DNA of 64,000 bases from Bacteroidetes bacterium HGW-Bacteroidetes-8 (GTDB lineage Bacteria > Bacteroidota > Bacteroidia > Bacteroidales > UBA932). This document shows positions 40,001 to 50,119 of this stretch, piece by piece (position 1 is the first letter of the stretch; each line of letters opens with the position of its first letter). Under the pieces are notes generated by a model that saw only the letters and a list, made by a program, of their open reading frames with translations, was not told the DNA's origin and ran no database searches. The stretch spans positions 238,938-302,937 of the forward strand of contig PHCZ01000006.1 in NCBI GenBank assembly GCA_002840895.1, written 5' to 3'. A program made the translations under genes and the position numbers.

Positions 40001-40035
40001 CTCAGAGTAAAGTTCCGCATATTCAAGCAGATTAA
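37003..40035 (+). CDS. Transglutaminase-domain protein with repeat insertions
   Basis: TAYGRCGEESVFTVAAMRSVGIPARQVYTPRWAHTDDNHAWVEVWVDGKWYYLGACEPEP (Cys-His-Asp transglutaminase core). ATG 37003 preferred over 36973. Confidence 0.9.
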   Translation: MLKRTVYALLLMCIVTIVVKLFISPAEPPVISNPAYMEMVEENFEMKKVLIGNDSLFTIFEKCKTKREREALMFLYAYMPIGDIADYNPELFLEGVRHSFKVRREMPWGKSIPEGIFRHFVLPLRANNESLDSSRVLFYQELKDRVEDLTLYDAVIEVNRWCQEKVVYTPSDERTSSPLATVKTAYGRCGEESVFTVAAMRSVGIPARQVYTPRWAHTDDNHAWVEVWVDGKWYYLGACEPEPKLNVAWFSATAQRGLLMHSRVFGYYGGEEDIIKRTKVFTEINVTANYAPVAKVKIRVTDTAGNPVEGTEVDYKIYNYAEYYSAITAVTGADGISQATLGKGDIIVWAHKNGKFGFKKVTPGGTNSGSAAGANSDSAQVVQIVLDRAEGDVFAADLDIVPPAEGKADVNITQQEREENNRRIALGDSLRKGYTTTFADSASIAALIDELEKKGRVVPKERVKRYLLSSRGNHKEIAKFLEWLPQESFETGLDMLDVITEKDLRDTPSKVLESHIRIILEQGYSRKLSEQNSSGNTAGLNSSRNYPGLNTSGNTAGLNSSRNYPGLNTSGSTAGLNSSDDSAGESEIFKRYLLNPRIGKEPLGCWREFLYKELAGRGTVTNPQANLENNSQAKFVNNPQAIIEFCRKIKPASKHNPQNIPITPVGVYRLMAAERASAEGLFIAICRTFGIPARFEEVTGKVQYYYGGAWVEADIFEKGDGELSLKIQATDGNQTSATEIKPNTGRLMVNYRGKVVDDPKFESHFTIAKIADGIINTLNFRNKEGFEGTNTLQGTFKTPVNLEQGYYALTSGTRMASGKVLSRISLFKIEAGKTTNVELVMRDDQQDLRVIGSLNPEARFFNNSAAKEQSILECTGRGFFVLVFLKSNHEPSTHAIRDILKNSDEFGRLGRSVILLFRESKQLEDIAAVRDISDNLPKNFVMGVDSGSKILLEASASLKLGDNPDMPLIVIADTFGRIVWYTKGYNIGTGGQTLNAFARTQSKVPHIQAD
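38596..38757 (+). repeat. In-frame 27-bp x6 tandem repeat (NSSGNTAGL/NSSRNYPGL)
   Basis: aactcttccggaaataccgccggcttg units at 38596, 38623, 38650, 38677, 38704 and 38731. Confidence 0.95.
38866..38937 (+). repeat. In-frame 24-bp x3 repeat (NPQANLEN/NSQAKFVN/NPQAIIEF)
   Basis: Direct alignment of 24-bp units. Confidence 0.8.
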
Positions 40036-40200
40036 GTTCCTCACATTCAGGCATATTAAAGTTGTCCGTTTAGCGGATGTGTTGTCCGCTGCGCGGTTTT
40101 TTAGAGCTTATGTCTGAAAATCAATAATATCCCACGATGCTTGGCATGGTTTGTCACCCGTTTTGTTTTGTTTTGTGTTATATAACAAACACGTGTAAAA

Positions 40201-41409
40201 ATGAGATGGGAAGAGATACAGGAGAGAGCCGCCAGGATGGTTGGGTTTCTTATTAGAAAAGAGAGAGTTGGCATTGATGGCAATCCGGAAAAGCCAGGTA
40301 AAGAGGAACTTTTAGGAATTGAAAAATTCAAAGACTCCAATGTTATTTACGAAAACCTCTCCCAAAGAGAGCAGTATGATTACAGAAGAGCATTCTTAAA
40401 ATTAAGCAGGAGAAACAGAATTCGCAAAACACTCAGATACTCTGCCGCAGCAGCTGTGGCGGCAATCTTTATAGGTGGAGCTCTGTTTGCAGGATATGAA
40501 TATCTATGGAGCCCTTCAATTGGAGGTGATTTGGTTGCAGATTATTCCAACATAAAACCTGTAGAGAAAAAGGCACGTTTAATTCTTGCAGATGGAATGG
40601 AGGTTGATATCAAGGCAGTTGGAGAGGCTGTGATAGAGCAGAACGGCAAAAAGATAAATATCGGCGCGCAGGGCGTCAACTACCAGGAAGATTCAAGAGA
40701 CTCCGGCAGTGGTAAAGTGGCCACCGCGAAAAAAAATATCTACAACACGCTTGAAATTCCAAGAGGAGGAGAGTACTCGTTGACTCTGGCCGATGGCACC
40801 AAAGTGTGGATGAATGCAGATTCCAAACTAAAATACCCAATCTCTTTTCTGGAAGATAGACGGGTGGTTTACCTTGAAGGGGAGGCCTATTTTGAGGTGG
40901 CAAAAGATGCCTCAAAACCATTTATTGTGAGTACAACATCCGGAGATATCTCTGTCCTGGGAACTCAGTTCAATGTTAAAAACTATGCCGAAGATAAAAC
41001 TATCTACACTACACTTGTAGAGGGCTCTGTACTGTTTAGGGGTACAACAAACAGAGAGACAATTCTCGCACCCGGGCAGCAAATCATCTTTTCTCCGGAA
41101 TACGGAACTCAGGAGCTGAAACAGGTGAATGTAAACAACTTCATAAGTTGGAAAGATAATCTCTTCCAGTTTGAAGAGCTTTCGCTGGAGGATATTATGA
41201 AGACCCTTTCAAGGTGGTATGATGTTACTGTCTCTTACGATAAAGAGGAGCTTAAACAGTTGCAGTTCTCGGGTAACCTGGACAAATACAGTAATATAGA
41301 GTCATTCTTAAAGCTGTTTGAGGTGGGTGCAAGAATTGAGTTCAAGGTAGACAAAAAGCATATACATATATCATCCAGTAAATGGTCAATCACAAAAAAC
41401 GTTAAATGA
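40201..41409 (+). CDS. FecR-family anti-sigma factor
   Basis: Central TM segment, IPRGGEYSLTLADGTKVWMNADSKLKYP, VEGSVLF, SLEDIMKTLSRWYDVTVSYD. Confidence 0.93.
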   Translation: MRWEEIQERAARMVGFLIRKERVGIDGNPEKPGKEELLGIEKFKDSNVIYENLSQREQYDYRRAFLKLSRRNRIRKTLRYSAAAAVAAIFIGGALFAGYEYLWSPSIGGDLVADYSNIKPVEKKARLILADGMEVDIKAVGEAVIEQNGKKINIGAQGVNYQEDSRDSGSGKVATAKKNIYNTLEIPRGGEYSLTLADGTKVWMNADSKLKYPISFLEDRRVVYLEGEAYFEVAKDASKPFIVSTTSGDISVLGTQFNVKNYAEDKTIYTTLVEGSVLFRGTTNRETILAPGQQIIFSPEYGTQELKQVNVNNFISWKDNLFQFEELSLEDIMKTLSRWYDVTVSYDKEELKQLQFSGNLDKYSNIESFLKLFEVGARIEFKVDKKHIHISSSKWSITKNVK

Positions 41410-41478
41410 TCAAATAACAAAATAGACATATGATCAATAAATAACTATAAAACTTTTACTTAACAAAAACTATAATTT

Positions 41479-44400
41479 ATGAAACTAAAATTTCCCTTCA
41501 GGCGGGGATGTCCCGTTTCTCAAATAAGAGTGTTGCTATTGGCAATCATCTCTTTTTTGATGCTAGGATCGAATGTGCTTGCTGCAGGAGTTCTTACTCA
41601 GGCCAGGCCCATCACGATGACAATTAAAAAAAGCACTTTGAACAATGTTCTCACCCAAATCAAAGATAACTCCGGAGTGAAGATGTTGTTCAATGTTAAC
41701 AGTGTAAAAAACATCGAATGTGACGAGGTGACCTTCAACAACACACCTGTAGAAGAGGCTTTGAAAACTGTCCTTAAAGGAACAGGATTCGGGTACCAGG
41801 AGGTTGACGGAGTTGTTGTGATTAAAGAGGTACCCCAACCACAAGAGCCGCAAAAGCCGGCCGAGGTTAAAGGTAAGGTGATTGACGCAACCGGTCTTCC
41901 TTTACCGGCAACAGCCATTATGATAAAAGGGACAAAAACCGGTTTTGTGACAGACGAGAATGGTAACTTCTCATTCACACTCAAGACCCCAAAGGGGGCT
42001 ATTCTGGTTTTTACCTTCCTCGGAATGAAAACCCAGGAGATTCCTTACAAAGGAGAGGCGTTTATGAACATAAAGATGGAAGATGATCCGAACCTTATTA
42101 ACGAAGTAGTTGTAACAGGTATCTTTAACAGGGATATCAACACCTTCACAGGATCTTCCACTACGGTTAAGGCAGATGAGATCCAAGCATTCGGAAACCG
42201 TAATATATTGACATCACTTAGGAATATAGATCCGGCATTCAATATTATTGAGAGCAACACCTTTGGTTCAGATCCTAACAGACTTCCGGAGATTCAGATC
42301 CGTGGTAACTCAAACCTACCAAATGTAAACCAACTGCAGGATGAGAACAGGTTTGGAATGAATACCCCACTCATTATCCTTGATGGATTTCAGTCGACCC
42401 TCAGAAAACTGCTGGATATTAATGAAAATGAAGTTGAGACTATCACCCTTCTTAAAGACGCAACAGCAACATCAATTTACGGATCGAGAGGAGCTAATGG
42501 TGTAATTGTAATTACCACAAAAACTCCTGAAATGGGTAAGCTCAAAATACATTATAAAGGGGATGGAAACATCGAACTTCCGGATCTTTCGGGCTATAAT
42601 CGCCTGAATGCCCGTGAGAAACTCGAACTGGAGAAGATGGTAGGTGTTTACGAAACAGCCCGTGCAGAGAATGATGTTCCGCTAAAGAGATACTATAATG
42701 ATGTCCTTAATGAGGTGAATTCAGGTGTAAATACAGACTGGATGTCAAAACCACTCCGTGCAGGGGTAGGACAGAGACACAATATCCGCCTCGAGGGTGG
42801 AGATAAAACCTTTAGATATTCAGCCTCAGCGCAGTTGAACAATATTCAGGGCGTAATGAAAGAATCTAATCGTACTACCTTCAATGGAACCATTAAGCTT
42901 AGCTATACTTACAACAAGGTTAAGTTCACAAACACTTTAATGGTGGGTATAGGAAATAATTCCAACTCACCTTACGGATCATTCAGCGACTATGCAAGAC
43001 TGAATCCTTACTGGAGATCTCACGATGAGAGTGGAAAGGTTTTAAAAACTTTGGGTTATTATGGAAATAGTGACAACTGGTCATTTATGAATCCACTCCC
43101 TACAAACCCTCTGTACAACGCGACTCTGAATACATTCGACAGAGGCCAAACTGCAGAGATTACAAATAACACCTCTATTGAGTGGACTATCACAGGTAAT
43201 CTTATAATGAGAGCAAGATTGGGACTTACCAAGATTAATGGCCAGACTCACAACTTTAAGCCTGCAGACCACACCGAATTTGCAAACTACTCAGAGGCAG
43301 ATATGTTCCGTAAGGGAAGCTATAACTTTGGAGTATCGAACTCTTTCAACTATGATGGAAGTTTAAACTTTAGTTATTCAAAGCTTTTCAATCAGGTTCA
43401 CTCTCTCTATGCAGGGGTTGATATGAATATAAGCGAGAGTCAGTATTCATATTACGGGATTCTGGCAGAGGGATTCCTCAATCCGAACTTCGACTTCCTC
43501 TCTATGGCCCTTCAATATGCAAAAGACGGAAAACCATCGGGGAGTGAAAGCTATAGAAGAGCAATCGGTTTCACAGGAAGCTTTAACTACACCTACGACA
43601 GCAAATACAACATCGAATTCTCGGGCAGAACCGACGGATCTTCTCAATTCGGATCGAACAAGAGATTTGCACCATTCTGGTCGGTAGGTATCGGTTGGAT
43701 TGCAACTAAAGAGGAGTTTCTTAAAAATGTCAAATTTATTGATAGGATGAAATTTCGTGCATCGTTGGGTACAAATGGTCACCAGAATTTTGACTCCTAC
43801 CAGGCTCTCTCGACATATCGTTACTATACCGCAGACAGATATTACTCGTGGCTCGGAGCATATATGCTTGGACTTGGTAACCCGGATCTGAGATGGCAGC
43901 AAAAGATGAATTACAATGCCGGTATTGAGGCTTCATTTCTGAAAAACAGATTGAATATAGTTGCAGATGTTTATCTGGAGAGGGTAAACGACCTTGTATC
44001 TTCTGTAGACCTTCCTGCCTCTAACGGATTCCGCAGCTATATTGAGAACATTGGAAAGATGGAGAACAGAGGATTTGAGTTCAAGGCAACCGCTGTAGTT
44101 GTCAAAAAGAGTAATCTGTCCTGGAGCATTACAGGAGCTATTTCTCACAATAAGAATACGATTGTAGAGATATCTCAGGCACTCAAAGATGCCCAGAAGT
44201 CGATAGAGATGGCAGCCGGTGCCAATCCAAATTTTCTCTTTAAGGAGGGATATTCAACAAACGCTATTTGGGTGGTACCATCTCTTGGTATAGATCCAAG
44301 TACAGGTAAAGAGCTCTATCTTAATAAAGAGGGAAATCCGACCTTCACCTGGAGTGCTCTTGATTTGCAGGCGGTTGGTATTGCAGAGCCAAAATACTAC

Positions 44401-44841
44401 GGAAACCTCAATACCTCGCTTCGTTATAAAGGATTATCGGTTAACCTCTCATTCGGTTACAGATTCGGAGGGCAGCAATACAATCAGACACTTATTAACC
44501 TTGTGGAAAACGCAAACTATAAGTGGAATGTAGACCGTAGGGTTTACGACAGCAGATGGCAAAAACCGGGTGATAACGCAGCATTTAAAGGGTTGCTTGT
44601 AACAACCGCTACCAATAAAACATCCCGTTTTGTACAGGACGAAAACACATTCAACTGCCAGAATATTAATGTTAGATACGATATAAAGTCTAAGAGACTC
44701 CAAAGTGTTATGAGAATTGAGATGATATCACTCTCTGCAAATATGGCAGATCTCTTCTACATATCATCTGTTAAAAGGGAGAGAGGTACAACCTATCCAT
44801 TCTCAAGGCAGATATCCTTTACACTTGGTTTAACCTTTTAA
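41479..44841 (+). CDS. SusC/RagA TonB-linked outer-membrane protein with N-terminal STN domain
   Basis: STN-like N-terminus (STLNNVLTQIKDNSGVKMLFN), CarboxypepD_reg, TonB plug KDATATSIYGSRGANGVIVITTK. Confidence 0.96.
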   Translation: MKLKFPFRRGCPVSQIRVLLLAIISFLMLGSNVLAAGVLTQARPITMTIKKSTLNNVLTQIKDNSGVKMLFNVNSVKNIECDEVTFNNTPVEEALKTVLKGTGFGYQEVDGVVVIKEVPQPQEPQKPAEVKGKVIDATGLPLPATAIMIKGTKTGFVTDENGNFSFTLKTPKGAILVFTFLGMKTQEIPYKGEAFMNIKMEDDPNLINEVVVTGIFNRDINTFTGSSTTVKADEIQAFGNRNILTSLRNIDPAFNIIESNTFGSDPNRLPEIQIRGNSNLPNVNQLQDENRFGMNTPLIILDGFQSTLRKLLDINENEVETITLLKDATATSIYGSRGANGVIVITTKTPEMGKLKIHYKGDGNIELPDLSGYNRLNAREKLELEKMVGVYETARAENDVPLKRYYNDVLNEVNSGVNTDWMSKPLRAGVGQRHNIRLEGGDKTFRYSASAQLNNIQGVMKESNRTTFNGTIKLSYTYNKVKFTNTLMVGIGNNSNSPYGSFSDYARLNPYWRSHDESGKVLKTLGYYGNSDNWSFMNPLPTNPLYNATLNTFDRGQTAEITNNTSIEWTITGNLIMRARLGLTKINGQTHNFKPADHTEFANYSEADMFRKGSYNFGVSNSFNYDGSLNFSYSKLFNQVHSLYAGVDMNISESQYSYYGILAEGFLNPNFDFLSMALQYAKDGKPSGSESYRRAIGFTGSFNYTYDSKYNIEFSGRTDGSSQFGSNKRFAPFWSVGIGWIATKEEFLKNVKFIDRMKFRASLGTNGHQNFDSYQALSTYRYYTADRYYSWLGAYMLGLGNPDLRWQQKMNYNAGIEASFLKNRLNIVADVYLERVNDLVSSVDLPASNGFRSYIENIGKMENRGFEFKATAVVVKKSNLSWSITGAISHNKNTIVEISQALKDAQKSIEMAAGANPNFLFKEGYSTNAIWVVPSLGIDPSTGKELYLNKEGNPTFTWSALDLQAVGIAEPKYYGNLNTSLRYKGLSVNLSFGYRFGGQQYNQTLINLVENANYKWNVDRRVYDSRWQKPGDNAAFKGLLVTTATNKTSRFVQDENTFNCQNINVRYDIKSKRLQSVMRIEMISLSANMADLFYISSVKRERGTTYPFSRQISFTLGLTF

Positions 44842-44853
44842 TTGAAACAGAAA

Positions 44854-46329
44854 ATGAAAAAAATATACAAATTAATCACAGTTTTATTTTTGTCATTGTC
44901 ACTCACATCTTGCTTAAACGAGTGGTTAACGGTTAATCCAAAGACCGATATGACAAGAGATATCCTGTTCAGTTCTGAATCGGGATTTAAGGATGCCCTC
45001 ACGGGTGTCTATATTCAGCTAAAAAGCGGCAATGGTTATGGAGATGCTCTGACTATGACCACAATAGAACATCTGGTTACATCCTGGGATGTTACATCAA
45101 GCTCGACACAGCAGCGACTTAATCAGTTTCTTTATACCGACTCCGGAGTTGAAACCGCGATGTCATCTATCTTCTCACAGCACTACTCAGTAATTGCAAG
45201 CATTAACGCTATCCTGGACCAGATAGACAACAAGAAAGATGTCTTCACAACAGATAAGATGTATGAGCTTATTAAGGGCGAAGCGCTTGCTTTAAGGGCT
45301 CTGTGCCATCTTGACATTCTTCGTCTTTTTGGACCTGTACCAACAGTTACAACTGCAGACAATATTCTTCCATATGTTAAGACCCTCTCAAGAGAGGCCG
45401 TTCCTCATATCAATTTTAACGCCTTTAAGGCAGAGTTGCTAAAGGATCTGAACGATGCCGAACAACTTCTCAATGCAGCCGATCCGGTAAAGAACTACTC
45501 AATGTACGATCTTCGCCGCCCGGGGCCGACTTATACATTTAATCCGGCAGATACTTACTTCGGTTTCAGACATATAAGAATGAACTACTATGCGGTTAAG
45601 GCACTCAAAGCCAGAACATATCTCTGGTTTGGCGACAATGAGAATGCATTTGCAAACGCAAAAGAGGTTATCGATGCCAAAAATCCGGATGGAAGTATAA
45701 AATTCCCCCTTGGTACATCGGCCGATATGACAGCGGGTTACCTGAATCTTCCATCGGAACATATCTTCGGAATCTATGAGTTCTCATTGTTAAACAAGTA
45801 TAATACAATATATGCAGTTGGAACATTAAAAAAGGGAAGTGCCGAGACAACAATCAAGAGCCAGTTATACGGGAACACCGGTACAGATATCCGCGAGACA
45901 TATCTCTGGGAACTTATTACTCAGGCTAATCAGGCCAAAACTTATATTATAAAAAAATATAAAGTTGTTGATTCGCCTACAAATATGACCGTAGACTACC
46001 GACAGATTCCACTTCTGAGAATTGCCGAAATGTATCTGATTGCAACTGAGGCTGCGCCTACATTAACCGAAGCTCAGGCCTTCTGGAGTACATTCAGAAT
46101 AGCCCGTAATATATCTGTAAGCACACTATCTGCCGATCCTAATCTACTTAAAGATGAGGTTATGAAAGAGTACAGAAAAGAGTTTTATGCAGAGGGTCAG
46201 GCATTTTACAACTATAAGAGAATGAATATGCCAAAAAATAAAATTCTCTACGCATCTACTTCTGCCACTGTTGTTCTCAATTATGTTGTTCCACTCCCAA
46301 AATCCGAACTGATAAACACCAATAAATAG
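44854..46329 (+). CDS. SusD/RagB family lipoprotein
   Basis: Lipobox LTSC, LRALCHLDILRLFGPVP, SusD-like C-terminus; ATG 44854 chosen over TTG 44842. Confidence 0.92.
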   Translation: MKKIYKLITVLFLSLSLTSCLNEWLTVNPKTDMTRDILFSSESGFKDALTGVYIQLKSGNGYGDALTMTTIEHLVTSWDVTSSSTQQRLNQFLYTDSGVETAMSSIFSQHYSVIASINAILDQIDNKKDVFTTDKMYELIKGEALALRALCHLDILRLFGPVPTVTTADNILPYVKTLSREAVPHINFNAFKAELLKDLNDAEQLLNAADPVKNYSMYDLRRPGPTYTFNPADTYFGFRHIRMNYYAVKALKARTYLWFGDNENAFANAKEVIDAKNPDGSIKFPLGTSADMTAGYLNLPSEHIFGIYEFSLLNKYNTIYAVGTLKKGSAETTIKSQLYGNTGTDIRETYLWELITQANQAKTYIIKKYKVVDSPTNMTVDYRQIPLLRIAEMYLIATEAAPTLTEAQAFWSTFRIARNISVSTLSADPNLLKDEVMKEYRKEFYAEGQAFYNYKRMNMPKNKILYASTSATVVLNYVVPLPKSELINTNK

Positions 46330-46337
46330 TTTACATT

Positions 46338-47108
46338 ATGAAAAACATAAAATATATTTTAATGGCAACAGTGCTCCTGCTACTTTATTCTTGCAAGGAG
46401 GAGTACTATCTGTACAATGATGTGAAGAGAATCCAGTTTGGTCCGGATATCGCCCGTATCTACACCCCATCATATAATATGGCCGATACTACAAAAAGCT
46501 ATACGTTCTTTTATGAAAGTACGGCAAAGCAACAGGACACCCTCTTTTTTGACATTTATGCGATAGGAGGGGTTTCAAATAACGATCGTTCATTCAAACT
46601 GGAGCAGGTTGCTGTTCCGGGGGCAGATAATGCAGTTTCAGGAAAACATTACAAGGCTTTTAACGACGCATCGCTTGCTTCTAAGTATGTGATCAAGGCG
46701 GGAGCTGTTCACGCAAAAGTACCAATTGTAATGCTTCGTGACGTAACTCTTAAAATCACAACAGTTACCCTTAAGTTTCAGATTGTGGAGAATGAAAACT
46801 TCTCTTCCGGAGAACCTTCAAATTTATGGCGAAAAGCTGTATTTACTGACAGACTTAGTCAGCCACCGGCTTGGGATGCATCGGCTACACAATACTATTT
46901 CGGGAAATACAGCGTTGTGAAACACAACTTCTTTATTGAGCAGACAGGTCAAAAGTGGGATAACGATTTTATACTTTCTATAAGACCAGATTATGCCTTA
47001 TTGAGTTATTGGAGAGGAGTAGTAAAGGTGGCGTTAGTAAATTATAACGCTCAGCATCCGGGAAATCCTCTTACCGATGAGTTCGGAGAATTAGTAGTAA
47101 TACCATAA
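46338..47108 (+). CDS. DUF4843-like lipoprotein
   Basis: Lipobox YSCKEE; NDVKRIQFGP start; downstream of susD. Confidence 0.75.
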   Translation: MKNIKYILMATVLLLLYSCKEEYYLYNDVKRIQFGPDIARIYTPSYNMADTTKSYTFFYESTAKQQDTLFFDIYAIGGVSNNDRSFKLEQVAVPGADNAVSGKHYKAFNDASLASKYVIKAGAVHAKVPIVMLRDVTLKITTVTLKFQIVENENFSSGEPSNLWRKAVFTDRLSQPPAWDASATQYYFGKYSVVKHNFFIEQTGQKWDNDFILSIRPDYALLSYWRGVVKVALVNYNAQHPGNPLTDEFGELVVIP

Positions 47109-47119
47109 AGTTAACAGAG

Positions 47120-48637
47120 ATGAAAAATAAATATCTATACATTATATTGATTGCCGGAGTTTTATCTTCTTGCTTCAAGGATAAGGGTAACTATGTTTAC
47201 ACCGAACACGAAGAGATAACCGTAACCGGAATAGCTGCAAGTTATGACAAGATTTCACTTGTAGATAAGATAACAATTGACCCGACAGTGACATCAAATA
47301 AGCCGGGTGCAGAGTTTACATACTGGTGGGGCCTGTATGAGACAAGTGTTCAGGGAGCGGTTCCTAAGGTAGATACCCTTGTAAGGACAAAAGCTATAGA
47401 CTATCTGGTTGTTCAGCCTGCAAAGGGTTGGGTTCTGGTATTCGGAGCCAAAAACATCAAAACCGGGTACACAAAAATTGTGACCTCAAATATCAATGTT
47501 ATTACCCAGTTTACACGTGGATGGTATGTTGCAAAGACAGAAGCCGGCAAGACCGATCTTGACCTCTATCTGACCCCGACAAGTGCCATTCCGGGGGGTA
47601 AAATGGAGAATGTGTTTTCTATGGTTAATGGCAAGAAGCTTAACGGAAAGGCTCATACCCTTCGTTTCTACCACGACTACAAAGCATTGACAGGAACCAG
47701 TTTTCTTAACACCCGTTCACTCTTCGTTGTCTCGGACCAAGATGCATCTGTTGTAAATATTGGAACTATCAAAGAGATAAGAGACTTTAACGCTCTGTTT
47801 TACAATGCTCCTGCAGTTAAAAAACCAGATATAGTCAGTAATGGATCGGCAGCATTCTATTTCATCAATAATGGAAGGCTTCATAGCATTTATAATATGA
47901 GTGCAAACTCAGGACAATTCGGTATTCAGCAGATGGTTAATGAGTACAATGGTGATTATAGACTTTCAAAGTACTTCTATTCAGCTGGCTTTTATGACCC
48001 GTACTTTTTTGATGAGTTGTCAAGCACTTTTTACTCGGCAGGTGGAGCCTCTTTACAGTTAAACAATGTAAATAGTGCAGCAACTTCAAAATTACCGGCC
48101 AAAAACAATAACAAAACGCTTTTATATCTAGGTTTCAAATCAACCTCTGCGGCATTTGCGGTTTTTCAGGATAAAACGAACGCCAACATTAAGATTTTAT
48201 CTGCAATTACTCCAAGTACAAGTGCAATGGTCATTTTAGCCGACACCCTTGCTGCAACCGAGAAGCTTTATAGCGCAACTATGCACACCCTTTTCAACGG
48301 TGATGAGAATATGATGTATTTTGTAGTTGGAAACCAGATTTGGTCAAGAAACCTATCAAACAGGTTTGAGCAGCTTCAGTATACAGTTCCGGGTGATGAG
48401 ACCATCTCCTTTATCCGCCACCTTAAGTACACAGTTTCCGGCGACGCTGCATTTAACTACAATTATGTTGCAATTGCAAGCAAAAAGGGAGATTCATACA
48501 ACATTAGAATGTTTACAAAGACATCGGGTAACCTCAATCCTGCCCCTGTTTTCACAATTACAGGAAAAGGTGAAGCCGGAGATATTATATATATATCGCC
48601 ATCTGTTAGCGGGTACACATACCCAAACACTTTGTAA
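47120..48637 (+). CDS. PKD-like family lipoprotein
   Basis: Lipobox SSCFKDKGNYVYTEHEEITVTG; position after DUF4843-like gene in SusCD locus. Confidence 0.75.
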   Translation: MKNKYLYIILIAGVLSSCFKDKGNYVYTEHEEITVTGIAASYDKISLVDKITIDPTVTSNKPGAEFTYWWGLYETSVQGAVPKVDTLVRTKAIDYLVVQPAKGWVLVFGAKNIKTGYTKIVTSNINVITQFTRGWYVAKTEAGKTDLDLYLTPTSAIPGGKMENVFSMVNGKKLNGKAHTLRFYHDYKALTGTSFLNTRSLFVVSDQDASVVNIGTIKEIRDFNALFYNAPAVKKPDIVSNGSAAFYFINNGRLHSIYNMSANSGQFGIQQMVNEYNGDYRLSKYFYSAGFYDPYFFDELSSTFYSAGGASLQLNNVNSAATSKLPAKNNNKTLLYLGFKSTSAAFAVFQDKTNANIKILSAITPSTSAMVILADTLAATEKLYSATMHTLFNGDENMMYFVVGNQIWSRNLSNRFEQLQYTVPGDETISFIRHLKYTVSGDAAFNYNYVAIASKKGDSYNIRMFTKTSGNLNPAPVFTITGKGEAGDIIYISPSVSGYTYPNTL

Positions 48638-48675
48638 CATTATTTAAAAGGATTATTAATAAGTAAATTAGATAG

Positions 48676-50016
48676 ATGAAAAAGACATTAGTACTATTTT
48701 TTGCCCTCCTCTCTGTAAACATAGTTATTGCACAGAGCGTTATGATCTCCGGGAAGGTTCTTACAGAAAAGAGAGCTGCAGATTTATCTCTTCTGACCAT
48801 TATTGACGGTAATACCTTCGTTATTGCTACCGCAGTGCCTTCGGCCGATGGGTCGTTCGGATTCTACTTTAAACCCGATTATGAGGGTTTCTATATGATT
48901 GGTGGCTCTAAGGATATGGATGTTCAGTTTCCTGTTTATATCAAAGGGGGTGAAAATTTTAGTGTCGTTATAAAAGACAAAACTATCAGCTATGAGGGTA
49001 AGCTCACTCAGGAGAACAAGATTTTGGCCTCCTGGGTGGCTATGTCACAGGTTGTAAGAGAAAAATCTCACTACTGGATGGGCAGTATGAGCATCTATAA
49101 GGACTTCTTTCCGGAACTTGAGGCACTGGTTGCAAAGAACCAAGCTTTCTTAGCGGGAATCAACACAAAGAATACACTATTCAACGAGCTGATGAAGAGC
49201 TATGTTATCTTTGGCACTGAGTATTATGCCATTAATTTCCTGAGAGTTCCAAGAACTTCACATCCGGATAAGAGCGATTTGGTAAGCTTCTATAGTACCA
49301 TAGTCACTCCAAATCACTTACCGGACGATAAAGTTTTGCAAATTCCTCACAGTAAGAGATATCTCTCTATGTACGTAGATTATGCATCCGGAAGTGAGAA
49401 GGATGTAGAAAAAAAACTGGTACATCTTGGGACCGATAAGCAGAAGGCTGAGTATCTATCTTACTCAAATCTTTCCAGACTTAAGAGTTATGATCTTTAC
49501 CTTGATTTTGTCGAGAAATTCGGTAGATATTTCGCCACACCTGCCCATAAAAAGCTTCTGGAGGAGACAGGTGCAAAGCTCTATGAGACTCGTAGCGGCG
49601 GTGTTGCTGCCAACTTTACCTATCCCGATGTAAACGGCAAAAATGTCTCTCTAAGCGATTTTAAGGGTAAGGTTGTGCTTGTGGATGTTTGGGCCACCTG
49701 GTGTGGACCCTGCAAGCAGCAGATCCCCTCTATGAAGAAACTCGAGGAGGAGCTTCACGGGATGGATGTGGTTATCCTTAGCGTCTCGGTTGATGAGGAG
49801 AAGGACAAAGAGAAGTGGAAGCAGATGATTATTGACGAAAAGCTTGGCGGAGTTCACATTTTTGCAAGCGGATGGAGTAAAATCTGCAAAGATTACAAGA
49901 TCACCGGTATTCCACGCTTTATGCTCTTTGACAAAAATGGTAATGTAATATCTACCGATGCTCCAAGACCATCCGATCCTGAGCTCAAAACGCTTATAAT
50001 GAAATATCTCAAATAG
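48676..50016 (+). CDS. TlpA-like thioredoxin-family protein with N-terminal DUF4369-like domain
   Basis: VVLVDVWATWCGPCKQQIPSMKKLEEEL; signal peptide. Confidence 0.9.
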   Translation: MKKTLVLFFALLSVNIVIAQSVMISGKVLTEKRAADLSLLTIIDGNTFVIATAVPSADGSFGFYFKPDYEGFYMIGGSKDMDVQFPVYIKGGENFSVVIKDKTISYEGKLTQENKILASWVAMSQVVREKSHYWMGSMSIYKDFFPELEALVAKNQAFLAGINTKNTLFNELMKSYVIFGTEYYAINFLRVPRTSHPDKSDLVSFYSTIVTPNHLPDDKVLQIPHSKRYLSMYVDYASGSEKDVEKKLVHLGTDKQKAEYLSYSNLSRLKSYDLYLDFVEKFGRYFATPAHKKLLEETGAKLYETRSGGVAANFTYPDVNGKNVSLSDFKGKVVLVDVWATWCGPCKQQIPSMKKLEEELHGMDVVILSVSVDEEKDKEKWKQMIIDEKLGGVHIFASGWSKICKDYKITGIPRFMLFDKNGNVISTDAPRPSDPELKTLIMKYLK

Positions 50017-50119
50017 ATCGCTCTTTATTTATTGAAATAATTTCCGGGTAATTCATTCCGGTCACCGCACACAAAGTTAAGTTGTTAATTGGGTTAATGG
50101 TTAGTAGTTTGTATGTGCA

